Assembly (NCBI GenBank): GCA_021413885.1
Contig: JAIOPM010000017.1
Span: 38,245 to 102,244, forward strand
Direction: 5' to 3'
Length of the DNA: 64,000 bases
Source: Planctomycetota bacterium
Lineage (GTDB): Bacteria > Planctomycetota > UBA1135 > GCA-002686595
This document shows, one piece after another, positions 45,984-54,665 of this stretch. The position numbers and the translations under genes were made by a program. Below the pieces are notes generated by a model, which saw nothing but the letters and a program-made list of their open reading frames with translations, was not told the DNA's origin and made no database searches. Each line of letters begins with the position of its first letter. Within the stretch, counting starts at the first letter, position 1.

Positions 45984-47234
45984 GTGCGCATCGCGGTGAT
46001 CGGAGCGGGCGTCTCGGGCCTGCTCGCCGCATGGATCCTTGCGCGGCGTCATGAAGTCGAACTCTTCGAAGCCGCGCCGCGCCTCGGCGGGCACGTGCAC
46101 ACGCACGAGCTCGACGATCACGGCACACGGCGCTCGATCGACAGCGGCTTCATCGTCTTCAACGAGCGCACGTACCCGAACTTCACGCGGCTGCTCGCGC
46201 ACCTCGGCGTCGCGCGGCGGCCGACGTCGATGAGCTTCAGCGTGCAGTCGGAGCTCACCGGCCTCGAGTACAACGGGACGTCGCTCAACACGCTCTTCGC
46301 GCAGCGTTCGAACCTGTTCCGGCCGTCGTTCCACCGGATGATCCGCGAGATCCTGCGCTTCAACCGCGAGGCGCGCGCGCTGGCCGACCGCGGCGGCGTG
46401 GAGCGCTCGCTCGGCAGTCTGATCGCCGACGGCGGCTACGGCCGCGAATTCGTCGAGCACTACCTGATCCCGATGGGCGCCGCCGTTTGGTCGACCGAGC
46501 CCGCGCGGATGCTCGAGTTCCCGGCGCTCTTCTTCGCGCGCTTCTTCGCGAACCACGGTTTCCTCGAAGTCGACGATCGGCCGCAGTGGTACGTGGTCGA
46601 GGGCGGCTCCGCGCGCTACGTCGAGAAGTTGATCTCGTCCTTTCGCGGACGAATTCGGCTCGCGACGCCCGTCGAGCGCGTCGTGCGCGAAGACGACCGC
46701 GTCCTGGTCAAGCCCGCCGGCGGCGAGGGCGAAGCGTTCGACCACGTCGTGCTCGCCGCCCACGCCGACCAGACGCTCGCGCTGCTCGCCGACGCGTCGG
46801 ACGAGGAGCGCGCGATCCTCGGCGGTTTCCTGTACACCGAGAACAGCGCGTTGCTGCACACGGATCCGGCCTGCCTGCCGCGCCGCAAGCTCGCGCGCGC
46901 GAGTTGGAACTACCACCTCCCGCGCGAGCCCGGCCGTCGCGCGACGGTCACGTATTGGATGAATCTGCTCCAGGGGTTCTCCGCGAATACGCAGTACTGC
47001 GTGACACTCAATCGCGATCAAGACATCCGGCCCGAGCGCGTCCTCGCGCGGATGAACTACGCCCATCCGCTCTTCCAGGTCGGATCGGTCGCCGCCCAGG
47101 CTCGCGCGAGCGAGATCCAGGGCCGGCGCCGCACGTGGTTCGCCGGCGCGTATTGGCGCAACGGCTTCCACGAGGACGGGGTCGTCAGTGCGCTCGCCGT
47201 CGCGCGCGGCTTCGGCCTGGAGCTCCTGCCGTGA
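45984..47234 (+). CDS. FAD-dependent amine-oxidase-like protein
   Basis: The 416-aa flavoprotein has the N-terminal dinucleotide motif VIGAGVSGLLAAWILA, the FAD motif EAAPRLGGHVHT and the C-terminal FAGAYWRNGFHEDGV. It belongs to the group always found with DUF1365 and a CFA synthase. In Rhodobacter sphaeroides, members of this gene set act in furan fatty-acid formation (Ufa proteins; recalled family knowledge). It may desaturate methylated chains. GTG start 1 base after the desaturase stop. Confidence 0.85.
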   Translation: MRIAVIGAGVSGLLAAWILARRHEVELFEAAPRLGGHVHTHELDDHGTRRSIDSGFIVFNERTYPNFTRLLAHLGVARRPTSMSFSVQSELTGLEYNGTSLNTLFAQRSNLFRPSFHRMIREILRFNREARALADRGGVERSLGSLIADGGYGREFVEHYLIPMGAAVWSTEPARMLEFPALFFARFFANHGFLEVDDRPQWYVVEGGSARYVEKLISSFRGRIRLATPVERVVREDDRVLVKPAGGEGEAFDHVVLAAHADQTLALLADASDEERAILGGFLYTENSALLHTDPACLPRRKLARASWNYHLPREPGRRATVTYWMNLLQGFSANTQYCVTLNRDQDIRPERVLARMNYAHPLFQVGSVAAQARASEIQGRRRTWFAGAYWRNGFHEDGVVSALAVARGFGLELLP

Positions 47235-48025
47235 AGAGCGCGCTCTACTTCGGCTCGGTGCGTCATCGGCGTTTCGGGACGCCGGTGCACGCGTTCGCGT
47301 ACCGCGTCGGCTTCCTCTACCTCGACCTCGACGAACTCGACTCGGTCTTCCGTGGCCGACTTCTGTGGCGACACGGCGTGTTCGGCGCGTACTCGTTCGC
47401 GCGGCGCGGTCATCTCGGTGACGAGAAACGTCCGCTCGCGGACTGCGTGCGCGAGCTCGTCGAAGAACGCACGGGCAAACGACCGCTCGGACCGGTGCGT
47501 CTGTTGACGCAGCCGCGCATCCTCGGCTTCGTCTTCAACCCGGTCAGTTTCTACTATTGCTTCGACGCCGACGATCGCGAGCTCGAAGCGCTCGTCGTCG
47601 AGATCAACAACACGCCGTGGAACGAGCAACACTGCTATGTCTTCGCTCGCACGTCCGACGCCGCCGCGCGCGAGCCGTGGCGCTTCCGTTTCGCGAAGGA
47701 GTTCCACGTCTCGCCGTTCTTCCCGATGGAGCACGAGTACGACTGGCGCTTCACGCCGCCGGGTGACGACTTGGCGGTGACGATGCGGAGCTTCGAGGGC
47801 GAGCGTCACGTCTTCGACGCGACGTTGGCCGTGCGCCGTCGCGCGCTCGACGGCCGCGGGCTGGCGCGGCTCGCGCTCGCGACGCCGCTCTCGAGCGTCG
47901 GCGTGCTCGCCGCGATCTATTGGCAGGCGTTGCGCCTCAAGTGGAAGGGCGCGCGCTTCCACGAGCATCCGAAACACCGCGTCGCGCCTGCGACGCCCGA
48001 ACGATCGAGCTCCTCCGTGCGATGA
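47231..48025 (+). CDS. DUF1365 family protein
   Basis: The 264-aa protein has the family blocks: LYFGSVRHRRFGTPVHAFAY, RILGFVFNPVSFYYC, EINNTPWNEQHCYV and FHVSPFFPME. DUF1365 proteins accompany the flavin amine oxidase and CFA synthase in furan and related fatty-acid loci. A biochemical role has been suggested in oxygen insertion, but I cannot identify a cofactor site. The GTG overlaps the previous stop, and its own stop overlaps the next ATG, so it is tightly coupled on both sides. Confidence 0.88.
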   Translation: MKSALYFGSVRHRRFGTPVHAFAYRVGFLYLDLDELDSVFRGRLLWRHGVFGAYSFARRGHLGDEKRPLADCVRELVEERTGKRPLGPVRLLTQPRILGFVFNPVSFYYCFDADDRELEALVVEINNTPWNEQHCYVFARTSDAAAREPWRFRFAKEFHVSPFFPMEHEYDWRFTPPGDDLAVTMRSFEGERHVFDATLAVRRRALDGRGLARLALATPLSSVGVLAAIYWQALRLKWKGARFHEHPKHRVAPATPERSSSSVR

Positions 48026-49311
48026 AGTCGCCGCTCGAAACGCCGAACGCGCGCGGCTCGGCCGCGGTGCGGGCTCCGACGCGCGCCTTCGGCGTGAAGT
48101 CGGAGGGCTTCGCGGTGCGCCTCGCGCGGCGCGCCGTGTTCGCGCGGCTCGCGCGCATCGCGGAGGGCGAGCTCACCATCGTCGAAGGCGGAACGCGCAC
48201 GGACTTCGGCCGCCGCGGAACCGGCCCGCGCGCGACGCTGCACGTCCACGACGCCGAGACGTGGCGCGCGGTCGCGGCGCTCGGTTCGGTCGGCGCGGGC
48301 GAGGCGTACATCCAGGGGCGTTGGAGCTCGGACGACCTCGTCGCGCTCGCGCGCCTCTTCGTGCGCAACCGCGAGGCGCTCGATTCGCTCGAACGCGGCT
48401 TCGCGCGCCTCGGTCAATGGTTGATCGGCATGACGCACCGCTCGCGCGCGAACACGGTCGACGGCTCGAAGCGCAACATCGTCGCGCACTACGACTTGTC
48501 GAACCAGTTCTACGAGCTCTTCCTCGACCGCTCGATGACGTACTCGTCGGCGCTGTTCGAGTCGGAGGACGAAAGCCTCGAGCTCGCCCAAGAGCGCAAG
48601 TTGGAACGCCTGTGCCGCGAACTCGACCTGAAGCCCGGCGAGCGCTTGCTCGAGATCGGCACCGGTTGGGGCGGCCTCGCGCTGCACGCCGCGCGTCACT
48701 ACGGCGTCCACGTCACGACGACGACGATCAGCCGCGCGCAACACGACTACGCAGTGGAGCGCGTGCGTCGCGCCGGCCTCGAGTCGCGAATCAGCGTGCT
48801 CGAGCGCGACTACCGCGAGCTCGACGGCCGGTTCGACAAGCTGGTGTCGGTCGAGATGATCGAGGCGGTCGGCCACGCTTTCCTCGACGGCTACTTCGCA
48901 AAGGTGTCGGCTCTGCTCGAACCCCACGGCCGCGCCGCGTTACAGGCGATCGTGATTCGCGACGCGCTCCACGCGCAGTCGTTGCGCGCCGTCGACTTCA
49001 TCCAACACTTCGTCTTCCCCGGCAGCCAGCTGCCGTCGCGCGGTTCGATCGCCGCGGCGGTCGCGCGCTCGACCGACTTGCAGGAAGTGAGCGCGCTGGA
49101 CTTCTCGCCGAGCTACGCGACGACGCTCGCGCTCTGGCGCGAACGCTTCCGCGCGGAGCTCGCTCGCGTGCGGCGCCTCGGTTTCTCGGACGAGTTCACG
49201 CGTCTCTGGGACTTCTACCTCGCGTACTGCGAGGCCGGTTTCCGCGAGCATTCGATCGGCGTCGTGCAGCTCGTCTACGCGAAGCCGCGCGGTTGGAAGG
49301 AACGGGTGTAG
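48022..49311 (+). CDS. cfa: Cyclopropane-fatty-acyl-phospholipid synthase family protein
   Basis: The 429-aa protein has the full CFA synthase layout: an N-terminal lipid-binding domain (~residues 30-145, GEAYIQGRWSSDDL) and a SAM domain from ~150 (IVAHYDLSNQFYELFLD, LLEIGTGWGGLALHAA, VSVEMIEAVGH). HFVFPGSQLPS and the C-terminal WDFYLAYCEAGF complete it. It adds a carbon from SAM across a cis double bond in phospholipid chains, giving a cyclopropane or a methyl branch. It is the second methyltransferase of this family in the cluster. The ATG overlaps the DUF1365 stop. Confidence 0.92.
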   Translation: MKSPLETPNARGSAAVRAPTRAFGVKSEGFAVRLARRAVFARLARIAEGELTIVEGGTRTDFGRRGTGPRATLHVHDAETWRAVAALGSVGAGEAYIQGRWSSDDLVALARLFVRNREALDSLERGFARLGQWLIGMTHRSRANTVDGSKRNIVAHYDLSNQFYELFLDRSMTYSSALFESEDESLELAQERKLERLCRELDLKPGERLLEIGTGWGGLALHAARHYGVHVTTTTISRAQHDYAVERVRRAGLESRISVLERDYRELDGRFDKLVSVEMIEAVGHAFLDGYFAKVSALLEPHGRAALQAIVIRDALHAQSLRAVDFIQHFVFPGSQLPSRGSIAAAVARSTDLQEVSALDFSPSYATTLALWRERFRAELARVRRLGFSDEFTRLWDFYLAYCEAGFREHSIGVVQLVYAKPRGWKERV

Positions 49312-49315
49312 CGCG

Positions 49316-49885
49316 TTGCTCGCGAAGGTCGCCAACTTCGCGCTGTTCCAGTTGCTCTGGTTCGCGTGCATCCTCGGCGCGGCGCGCGAGCAGCACGCGT
49401 ACGCTCTCGGCGGCGCCGCGCTGTGCATCGGCCTCGCGTTCCTGATCTCCGACTCGCGCCGGCGCGACGCGTGGCTCGTCCTCGTGGTCGCGAGCGGCGG
49501 TTTCGCGCTCGACTCCGCGGAAGTCGCGCTCGGCGTCTACCGCGCCGCGGGGCCGCGCCTCGCCGAGTGGGCGACGCCATGGTGGTTCGTCTGCCTGTGG
49601 GCGGGTTTCGCGACGACGTTGGGCTCGTCGTTCGCGTGGTCGCTCGCGCGGCCGAAGCTCGCGATCGCCGTCGGCGCGGTCGCGGGGCCGCTCGCGTACG
49701 TCTCGGGCGAGAAGCTCGGCGCGCTCGAACTCGGCGAACCGCGCGCGCGATCGCTCGCGCTCCTCGCCGTCGCCTGGGCCGTCGCGCTCGCGTTGTGCGT
49801 CGTCGCGGCGCGTGCGCTCAATGCGCGCTTCCCACCGCTTCGGCGAGCGACCGCGCGCGTCGCAGACGCAGGCCGAGCCACATGA
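49316..49885 (+). CDS. DUF2878 membrane protein
   Basis: The 189-aa protein has six hydrophobic segments (FALFQLLWFACILGAA, AALCIGLAFLI, and others) and ATPWWFVCLWAGFATTLGSS. DUF2878 genes are typically next to CFA synthase and DUF1365 genes (family knowledge). Function unknown. The probable start is TTG at 49316, 4 bases after the CFA gene. The last 68 bp overlap a minus-strand gene. Confidence 0.75.
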   Translation: MLAKVANFALFQLLWFACILGAAREQHAYALGGAALCIGLAFLISDSRRRDAWLVLVVASGGFALDSAEVALGVYRAAGPRLAEWATPWWFVCLWAGFATTLGSSFAWSLARPKLAIAVGAVAGPLAYVSGEKLGALELGEPRARSLALLAVAWAVALALCVVAARALNARFPPLRRATARVADAGRAT

Positions 49886-50138
49886 GCGACGCCAAGTTGC
49901 CCAGCAACATCAACGCGACGATCCACGCGACTGCGACCGACTTCTTCGGCTCGACCGCCCAGATCCAGACGCTCGCGACGCAGAAGCCGCAGTACGCGTC
50001 GACCAACGTCGCAAGGCCCCATGGATCGCGGATCAGGCGCTCGCCGCCGACCAGCACGTTCTCGACGAAGCTCGCGCGGACGATGCCGTAGAGCAGGAGA
50101 GCGAAGAGCGCGACGCACGCGAGTCCGAGGATCTTCAT
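49818..50138 (-). CDS. DUF1475-like small membrane protein
   Basis: The 106-aa protein has three hydrophobic segments: LACVALFALLLYGIV, LVDAYCGFCVASVWIWAV and VAVAWIVALMLLGNLASLMWL. The pattern DPWGLATLVDAY fits DUF1475. Function unknown. Its 3' end overlaps the DUF2878 gene on the opposite strand by 68 bp. It follows the phosphatase gene by 4 bp, so the two share a transcript. Confidence 0.7.
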   Translation of the reverse strand: MKILGLACVALFALLLYGIVRASFVENVLVGGERLIRDPWGLATLVDAYCGFCVASVWIWAVEPKKSVAVAWIVALMLLGNLASLMWLGLRLRRARSLAEAVGSAH

Positions 50139-50142
50139 CGTT

Positions 50143-50868
50143 TCAATTCGCGCCGAAGTCGGCGTAGCGGCGACGCGCGGGAACGTGGACGAGTCGATCT
50201 TCCTCGGCGATCCACGCGGTCAGTTGCTTGCCCCACACGCAACCGGTGTCGAGCCCGCGCAGACCCGGACGCACGACGAGCCCGAGCATCGCCCAGTGTC
50301 CGAAGACGATCGTCCGCGGATCGCGCTTCGCGGCGAGCCAGTGTTCGAACCACGGCGCGAACGGCGCGGGCGGCGGCGGATCGTCGCGTTCGGGCCGTAC
50401 CCCGTCGCTCGCGCAGTAGCGCGCGCGCGTCGCGAAGTCGCTCTTCGCGTCGGCGGTCAACGGATCGAGGCCCGCTAGCTCGATCAACGGATCGCGCCAC
50501 GCCGGGTGCAACGCGCCGTGGACCAGGATCACGTCGGCCCACGTCTTGGCGAACGGCTTCGCGGCGAGCCACGCGAGCAACTCTTCGCGATCCGGCGCCG
50601 CGAGGACGTCGTCGAACGTGTCGGCCTCGCGCCGCTTGCGCAGACCGTTCGCGACGCGCAACAGGTGCAGGTCGTGGTTGCCGAGCACGCCGCCCGCGCC
50701 GAGGTCGCGCAGAAAACGCAGCGTGCCGAGGGAATCGGGGCCGCGATTGACCAGGTCGCCGACCGGCTCGAGCACGTCTTGCGCCGGATCGAAGGCGACG
50801 AGTTCGACGAGCTCCTCGAGCTCGGCGCGGCAGCCCTGGATGTCGCCGATGAAGATGCGCCGCGTCAT
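50143..50868 (-). CDS. apaH: Symmetrical bis(5'-nucleosyl)-tetraphosphatase (ApaH-like)
   Basis: The 241-aa metallophosphoesterase has FIGDIQGCRAELEEL, EPVGDLVNRGPDS, VLGNHDLHLL, LVHGALHPAW and FGHWAMLG, which are ApaH motifs. It splits Ap4A into two ADP. The start at 50868 gives the standard MTRRIFIGDIQG N-terminus. A TATCCT hexamer at 50876-50881 lies 7 bases before the start. It is divergent from the membrane sulfatase-like gene. Confidence 0.88.
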   Translation of the reverse strand: MTRRIFIGDIQGCRAELEELVELVAFDPAQDVLEPVGDLVNRGPDSLGTLRFLRDLGAGGVLGNHDLHLLRVANGLRKRREADTFDDVLAAPDREELLAWLAAKPFAKTWADVILVHGALHPAWRDPLIELAGLDPLTADAKSDFATRARYCASDGVRPERDDPPPPAPFAPWFEHWLAAKRDPRTIVFGHWAMLGLVVRPGLRGLDTGCVWGKQLTAWIAEEDRLVHVPARRRYADFGAN

Positions 50869-50993
50869 ACGCGGAAGGATAGCAGTCGCCGGTGCGCTTC
50901 GATCGACGGGCGCGGGCTTGGAAAAGTCCGCGCGGCGCGCGAACATCGGGCGCCGCGCAAGTTCCGCGCGTCGAAGGTCGATTCCAACGCTCG

Positions 50994-52907
50994 ATGTCCA
51001 CGCGCCTCAAGTCACTGCCCGTGATCTCCATCGTCGCGGCGGCGCTCGACACGCTGTGCGTGCGGCACGAGTTCGATCACCGGCCGGCGGAGCTCGCGCT
51101 CTTCGGCCAAGCGTGGCTGCTCTGGGGGATCCTCGCCGTGCTCGCGTGGCCGTTCGCGCGGTTGCTGCAACGTCCGCTGCGGAGCCTCGCGCGCGCGGAA
51201 ACCGCGGCGGAGGACCGTGCGGCCGACGCGGTCGGTTTCGCCTGCCTCGTCGCGTTGCCGGTGCTCGCTCACGCGCGGCTCGACGTCTACACCAATCTGT
51301 ACGGCAGCGTGGGGGAGCTCGCGACGCCGTGGCCGTGGTTGCAGATCGCGGGGATCGTCGTCGGGCTATTGCTCGTCCAACGTTTCGTGCCGCGTCTGCT
51401 CGCGCACGTTTCGCTCGTCGCGGTCGCCGCGCCGCTCTTCCTCGCGGCTCTCGCCGTCGGCGGTTGCGTGTCGTTCCACGACGAAGCTCCGCACGCGAAC
51501 ACCGTGCACGCGTCGGGCGCGAACGCGGCGAAGCCCAACATCCTCTTGCTCGTGTGGGACACCACGCGCGCGAAGAACCTGAGCATCTACGGCTACGACC
51601 GTCAAACGACACCGAACCTCGCGCGCTTCGCCGGCGAGTCGGTGGTGTTCACGCAAGCGCGTTCGGCGTCGCGCTACACGCTGACGTCGCACCTCTCGAT
51701 GTTGACGGGCACGTATCCGTCGCACCACGGCGCGCGGCTGCTCAACCAGACGATCAATCCGACGCGCACGCCGTCGATCGCGAAGCTCTTGCGCGAAGCG
51801 GGCTATCGCACCGGCGGTTTCGTCGGCACCGACGTGTTGCGCGCGCGCACCGGCACCGCGTTCGCGTTCGAGCGCTGGGACGACCAAGTCGATCCGCCGG
51901 TGTGCGACACGCACGCGTGGGCGATGGTGCACGACTTCCAGTCGGTGCTCGCGAAGTTCGTCCCCGCGCTCTCGCACAACGGCAATCCGCACTGGATCCA
52001 GGACTACCAACGGCCGGCGAGCGAAGTGCTCGACCACGCCGCGTCGTGGATCGCGTCCGACGATCCGCGTCCGTGGTTCTGCTTCGTCAACCTCTACGAC
52101 GTGCACTGGCCGTACCTGCCGGCGGCGGACGCGGTCGGTCGTTGGGTCGAGCCGTACGACGGGCCGGTCGACGGTTTCCTCGAGCGCAGCGATCGCTACC
52201 CGAAGCACTACAAGCCGAACGCCGCGGACGATCGTCACGTCACCGAGCTCTACGACGGCGAACTGTGGGAGCTCGACCACGCGGTCGAGAACTTCCTCGG
52301 GCACCTCGACCTGCCGCGCGCGAACACCGCCGTCGTGATGGTCTCCGATCACGGCGAAGCGTTCGGCGAAGGCGGGCTGTACGAGCACCACGACATCCTC
52401 GAGTGCCAGGTCCACATCCCGTTCATGGTGCGGCCCCCGGGCGGCGCGCAGCCGGCGACCACGAGCGCGCTGCCGGTCTCGAACGTCGACGTCGCGCCGA
52501 CGGTGCTCGGGCTCGCGGGCCTCGAGCCGTTGAAGGACATGAACGGCGTCGACGTGCTCGGCGCGACCGCCCTCGATCCGAACCGCGAGATCCTGGTCGA
52601 GGACCGCGACACCGGCGATCCGAACGAGATCAAGCTCGGCCTCTACTCGAAGGGTTGGAAGTTCGAGCTGCGGCGAGCGACGGTGAAGGACAAGATCGAG
52701 GAGACGAAGCAGCTCTTCGACCTCTCCGCCGATCCCGACGCCATGCACGACGTCGCCGCGGCGCACCCCGAGCGCGTCGCCGAGCTGTCGGCCCGCCTCG
52801 AAGCGCTGCGCGCGGCCTGGCACGCCGACGATTCGTCGAAGGGGCTCCGGGGCGCGGAGGACGCCGACATGCTGCGCGGGCTCGGCTACCTCGACGACAA
52901 GAAGTGA
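50994..52907 (+). CDS. Membrane-anchored sulfatase-like hydrolase/phosphotransferase
   Basis: The 637-aa protein has about four membrane helices in the first ~165 residues, then a sulfatase-fold domain: NILLLVWDTTRAKNLSIYGY, VMVSDHGEAFGEGG, EHHDILEC and VDVAPTVLGLAGLE. The nucleophile segment SRYTLTSHLSMLTG has Thr and no C/S-x-P-x-R motif, as in LtaS- or EptA-like phosphotransferases and Thr-type sulfatases (family knowledge). The catalytic domain would face the periplasm. It may modify a lipid or glycan head group. The start is the ATG at 50994. Confidence 0.85.
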   Translation: MSTRLKSLPVISIVAAALDTLCVRHEFDHRPAELALFGQAWLLWGILAVLAWPFARLLQRPLRSLARAETAAEDRAADAVGFACLVALPVLAHARLDVYTNLYGSVGELATPWPWLQIAGIVVGLLLVQRFVPRLLAHVSLVAVAAPLFLAALAVGGCVSFHDEAPHANTVHASGANAAKPNILLLVWDTTRAKNLSIYGYDRQTTPNLARFAGESVVFTQARSASRYTLTSHLSMLTGTYPSHHGARLLNQTINPTRTPSIAKLLREAGYRTGGFVGTDVLRARTGTAFAFERWDDQVDPPVCDTHAWAMVHDFQSVLAKFVPALSHNGNPHWIQDYQRPASEVLDHAASWIASDDPRPWFCFVNLYDVHWPYLPAADAVGRWVEPYDGPVDGFLERSDRYPKHYKPNAADDRHVTELYDGELWELDHAVENFLGHLDLPRANTAVVMVSDHGEAFGEGGLYEHHDILECQVHIPFMVRPPGGAQPATTSALPVSNVDVAPTVLGLAGLEPLKDMNGVDVLGATALDPNREILVEDRDTGDPNEIKLGLYSKGWKFELRRATVKDKIEETKQLFDLSADPDAMHDVAAAHPERVAELSARLEALRAAWHADDSSKGLRGAEDADMLRGLGYLDDKK

Positions 52908-52912
52908 CCGCC

Positions 52913-52941
52913 TTGCCCCGGCCCGGCAGGTCGGGTACAAC
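52913..52941 (+). promoter_or_regulatory. Sigma-70-type promoter of the small basic protein gene
   Basis: TTGCCC (52913-52918) and TACAAC (52936-52941) are 17 bases apart, giving a leader of about 36 bases with GGAG before the ATG. Confidence 0.5.
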
Positions 52942-52983
52942 CTTCGCCCTTCACGAGCGAAGCAACGGTACGGAGCGAATCAG

Positions 52984-53115
52984 ATGGCGCGTTCTCGAGT
53001 CAAGACCATGGGACCCACGAGCGGTCGCTTGCGCATCCGCAAGATGGGGATGAACAGCGGCAAGTGGCTCGCCAAGGGCCGCAACAAGAAGCCCCGTCGC
53101 GGCCGCAACGGCTGA
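52984..53115 (+). CDS. Very small basic protein (43 aa), ribosomal-protein-like
   Basis: The reading frame ATG 52984 to TGA 53115 encodes MARSRVKTMGPTSGRLRIRK and ends with LAKGRNKKPRRGRNG. It contains about 16 Lys/Arg and almost no acidic residues. It has GGAG at 52972-52975 nine bases before the ATG, and its own promoter. Composition and length resemble small ribosomal proteins such as bTHX or bL36-sized subunits, though I cannot match a family. A nucleic-acid- or ribosome-binding role is the best guess. It is the only gene between two unrelated ones. Confidence 0.7.
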   Translation: MARSRVKTMGPTSGRLRIRKMGMNSGKWLAKGRNKKPRRGRNG

Positions 53116-53116
53116 G

Positions 53117-54526
53117 CTACTTCTTCGTGGCCGGCGGGCTCTCCGCCTTCGGATCGCCTTCGATGAAGTTGCGGATCCAGCCGTTGAACACGCCGATCGT
53201 CTGAGCGTCGGCCTTCGCGTCGGTCGCGGGGAAACCCGAGCGTTGGATGCACGCGATCACCGACCTGCCGTCGGCGAGCACGACGCGCGTCGACAGCGCG
53301 AAGACGTTGGTCTCGCTGCCGCCTTTGTAGCCGTGCGCGACGACGCCGGGCAGGCCGTAGATCGGCGCGCCCTCGGCGTAGAACTCGAGGAAGATCTTCG
53401 ACGCGCCCGGGGTGTAGAGCTCGCCCCGTTGCGCCGCCGCGACCAGGTGTACGACATCGCGCGGATGCACGAGCCACTCGATCTCGACGTGTTGGTGCGC
53501 GTTCATCGTCGTCAGGCCGTAGCGCACGCCGAATCCGCTGCGGTTCTTCTTCACGTCGCCGTCGACGATCAACGCGTCGAGCTTCACGAGCCACGCCCGA
53601 CGCGCGTCCGGCGTCGCGTCGCGCCACGCGCGGGCGACGTCGTCGAGCTTCTCGATGCCGAACACCGCCTTGTTCTGTTCCTTGGTCAAACTCTTCGACG
53701 CGAACATCTCGAGCGTCGAGAGGAACGGACGCAGCCGATCGGGCTCGGTGACGAAGCAATGGTCGAGGCCGGCTTCGACTTTGTCGCGGCCGAGCAGGTG
53801 CAGCAGGTGATCGGTCGCGGTGTTGTCGCTGATGCGGATCATGTCGCGCGCCGCGTCGCGTAGCTTGACCTTCGTTCCGTCGGCGAGCTTCTGCATCTCG
53901 CCCGACGGCAGACTCTTCTTCGCTTCCTCGACCGTCAGCTCGTCGTCGAGCGAACGCAACCCGAGATCGACCTGGCGCGCGAGCTCCGCGAGCACGTAGA
54001 GCTTGAAGATCGAGCCGAGCGGAAACAGTTGACGCCCGCGCTCGACCTCGAGGCCGTCGAGCCGCTTCTGGGCGCTGTCGAAGATCTCGATCGAGAGCCC
54101 GACGTCGCCGGCGAGCGCCGCGGTCTCGGCATCGAGCTCCGCGCGCGATTGCAACCGCGGCGCGGGCTGCACCCACCAACCGGAGACGTGATCCTCGACG
54201 TCGAGCGCGACGGTCGTGATCCACAGCGTGTGCTCCTGCTCGAGCAGCAGCCTCCACACGCGCGTCGTGCCTTCGGTCTTCGCCTCGACCACGCTCGCGC
54301 GCACGTCGCCGGAGTCGCGCAAGCCGAGTATGACGCCGTCGATCGCCTTCTCCGACAACGCGGTGCGCATGTCGGCCGAGAACGACTCGCGGATCTTCGC
54401 GAGCGACGCGTCGGGTTTCTCGTCGACCCACGCGGCGACGGCCGCGACGAAATCGTCGACGCATTGCGGCGCGTCGAGGGCGGGCGCGGGGGATTGTGCG
54501 AGAGCGAGGGCGAGCGAGAGCATCAT
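53117..54526 (-). CDS. Serine hydrolase with class A beta-lactamase fold
   Basis: The ~469-aa exported protein has a short hydrophobic signal (MLSLALALAQSPAPA). Residues ~35-120 are a DUF3887-like alpha/beta domain. The catalytic domain follows, with SxxK in LGSIFKLY, SDN in RISDNTATDH and a KGG box in AHGYKGGSETN. The same motif set occurs in beta-lactamase class A-like and D-Ala-D-Ala peptidase-like proteins; the omega-loop glutamate of true beta-lactamases is not obvious, so drug resistance should not be assumed. An alternative start is the ATG at 54586, giving 20 more residues. Confidence 0.8.
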   Translation of the reverse strand: MMLSLALALAQSPAPALDAPQCVDDFVAAVAAWVDEKPDASLAKIRESFSADMRTALSEKAIDGVILGLRDSGDVRASVVEAKTEGTTRVWRLLLEQEHTLWITTVALDVEDHVSGWWVQPAPRLQSRAELDAETAALAGDVGLSIEIFDSAQKRLDGLEVERGRQLFPLGSIFKLYVLAELARQVDLGLRSLDDELTVEEAKKSLPSGEMQKLADGTKVKLRDAARDMIRISDNTATDHLLHLLGRDKVEAGLDHCFVTEPDRLRPFLSTLEMFASKSLTKEQNKAVFGIEKLDDVARAWRDATPDARRAWLVKLDALIVDGDVKKNRSGFGVRYGLTTMNAHQHVEIEWLVHPRDVVHLVAAAQRGELYTPGASKIFLEFYAEGAPIYGLPGVVAHGYKGGSETNVFALSTRVVLADGRSVIACIQRSGFPATDAKADAQTIGVFNGWIRNFIEGDPKAESPPATKK

Positions 54527-54665
54527 CGGGAACCTGACCGCGCGCGGAACTCGACGTCGCTCTTCGGGCTGCGCGGCGCGACGCATTCGCGCGCGGGAGA
54601 GCTCTTCGTCGGCGCGTTTGCGGCGAGCGGGATTGTGTCACCGCCGCGCGCGCGGCACCACCGCG

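Noticed and set aside
53117..54526. True beta-lactamase (resistance gene)
   Set aside because: The SxxK, SDN and KGG motifs are present, but the omega-loop Glu is not evident and the N-terminal domain is typical of general serine hydrolases.
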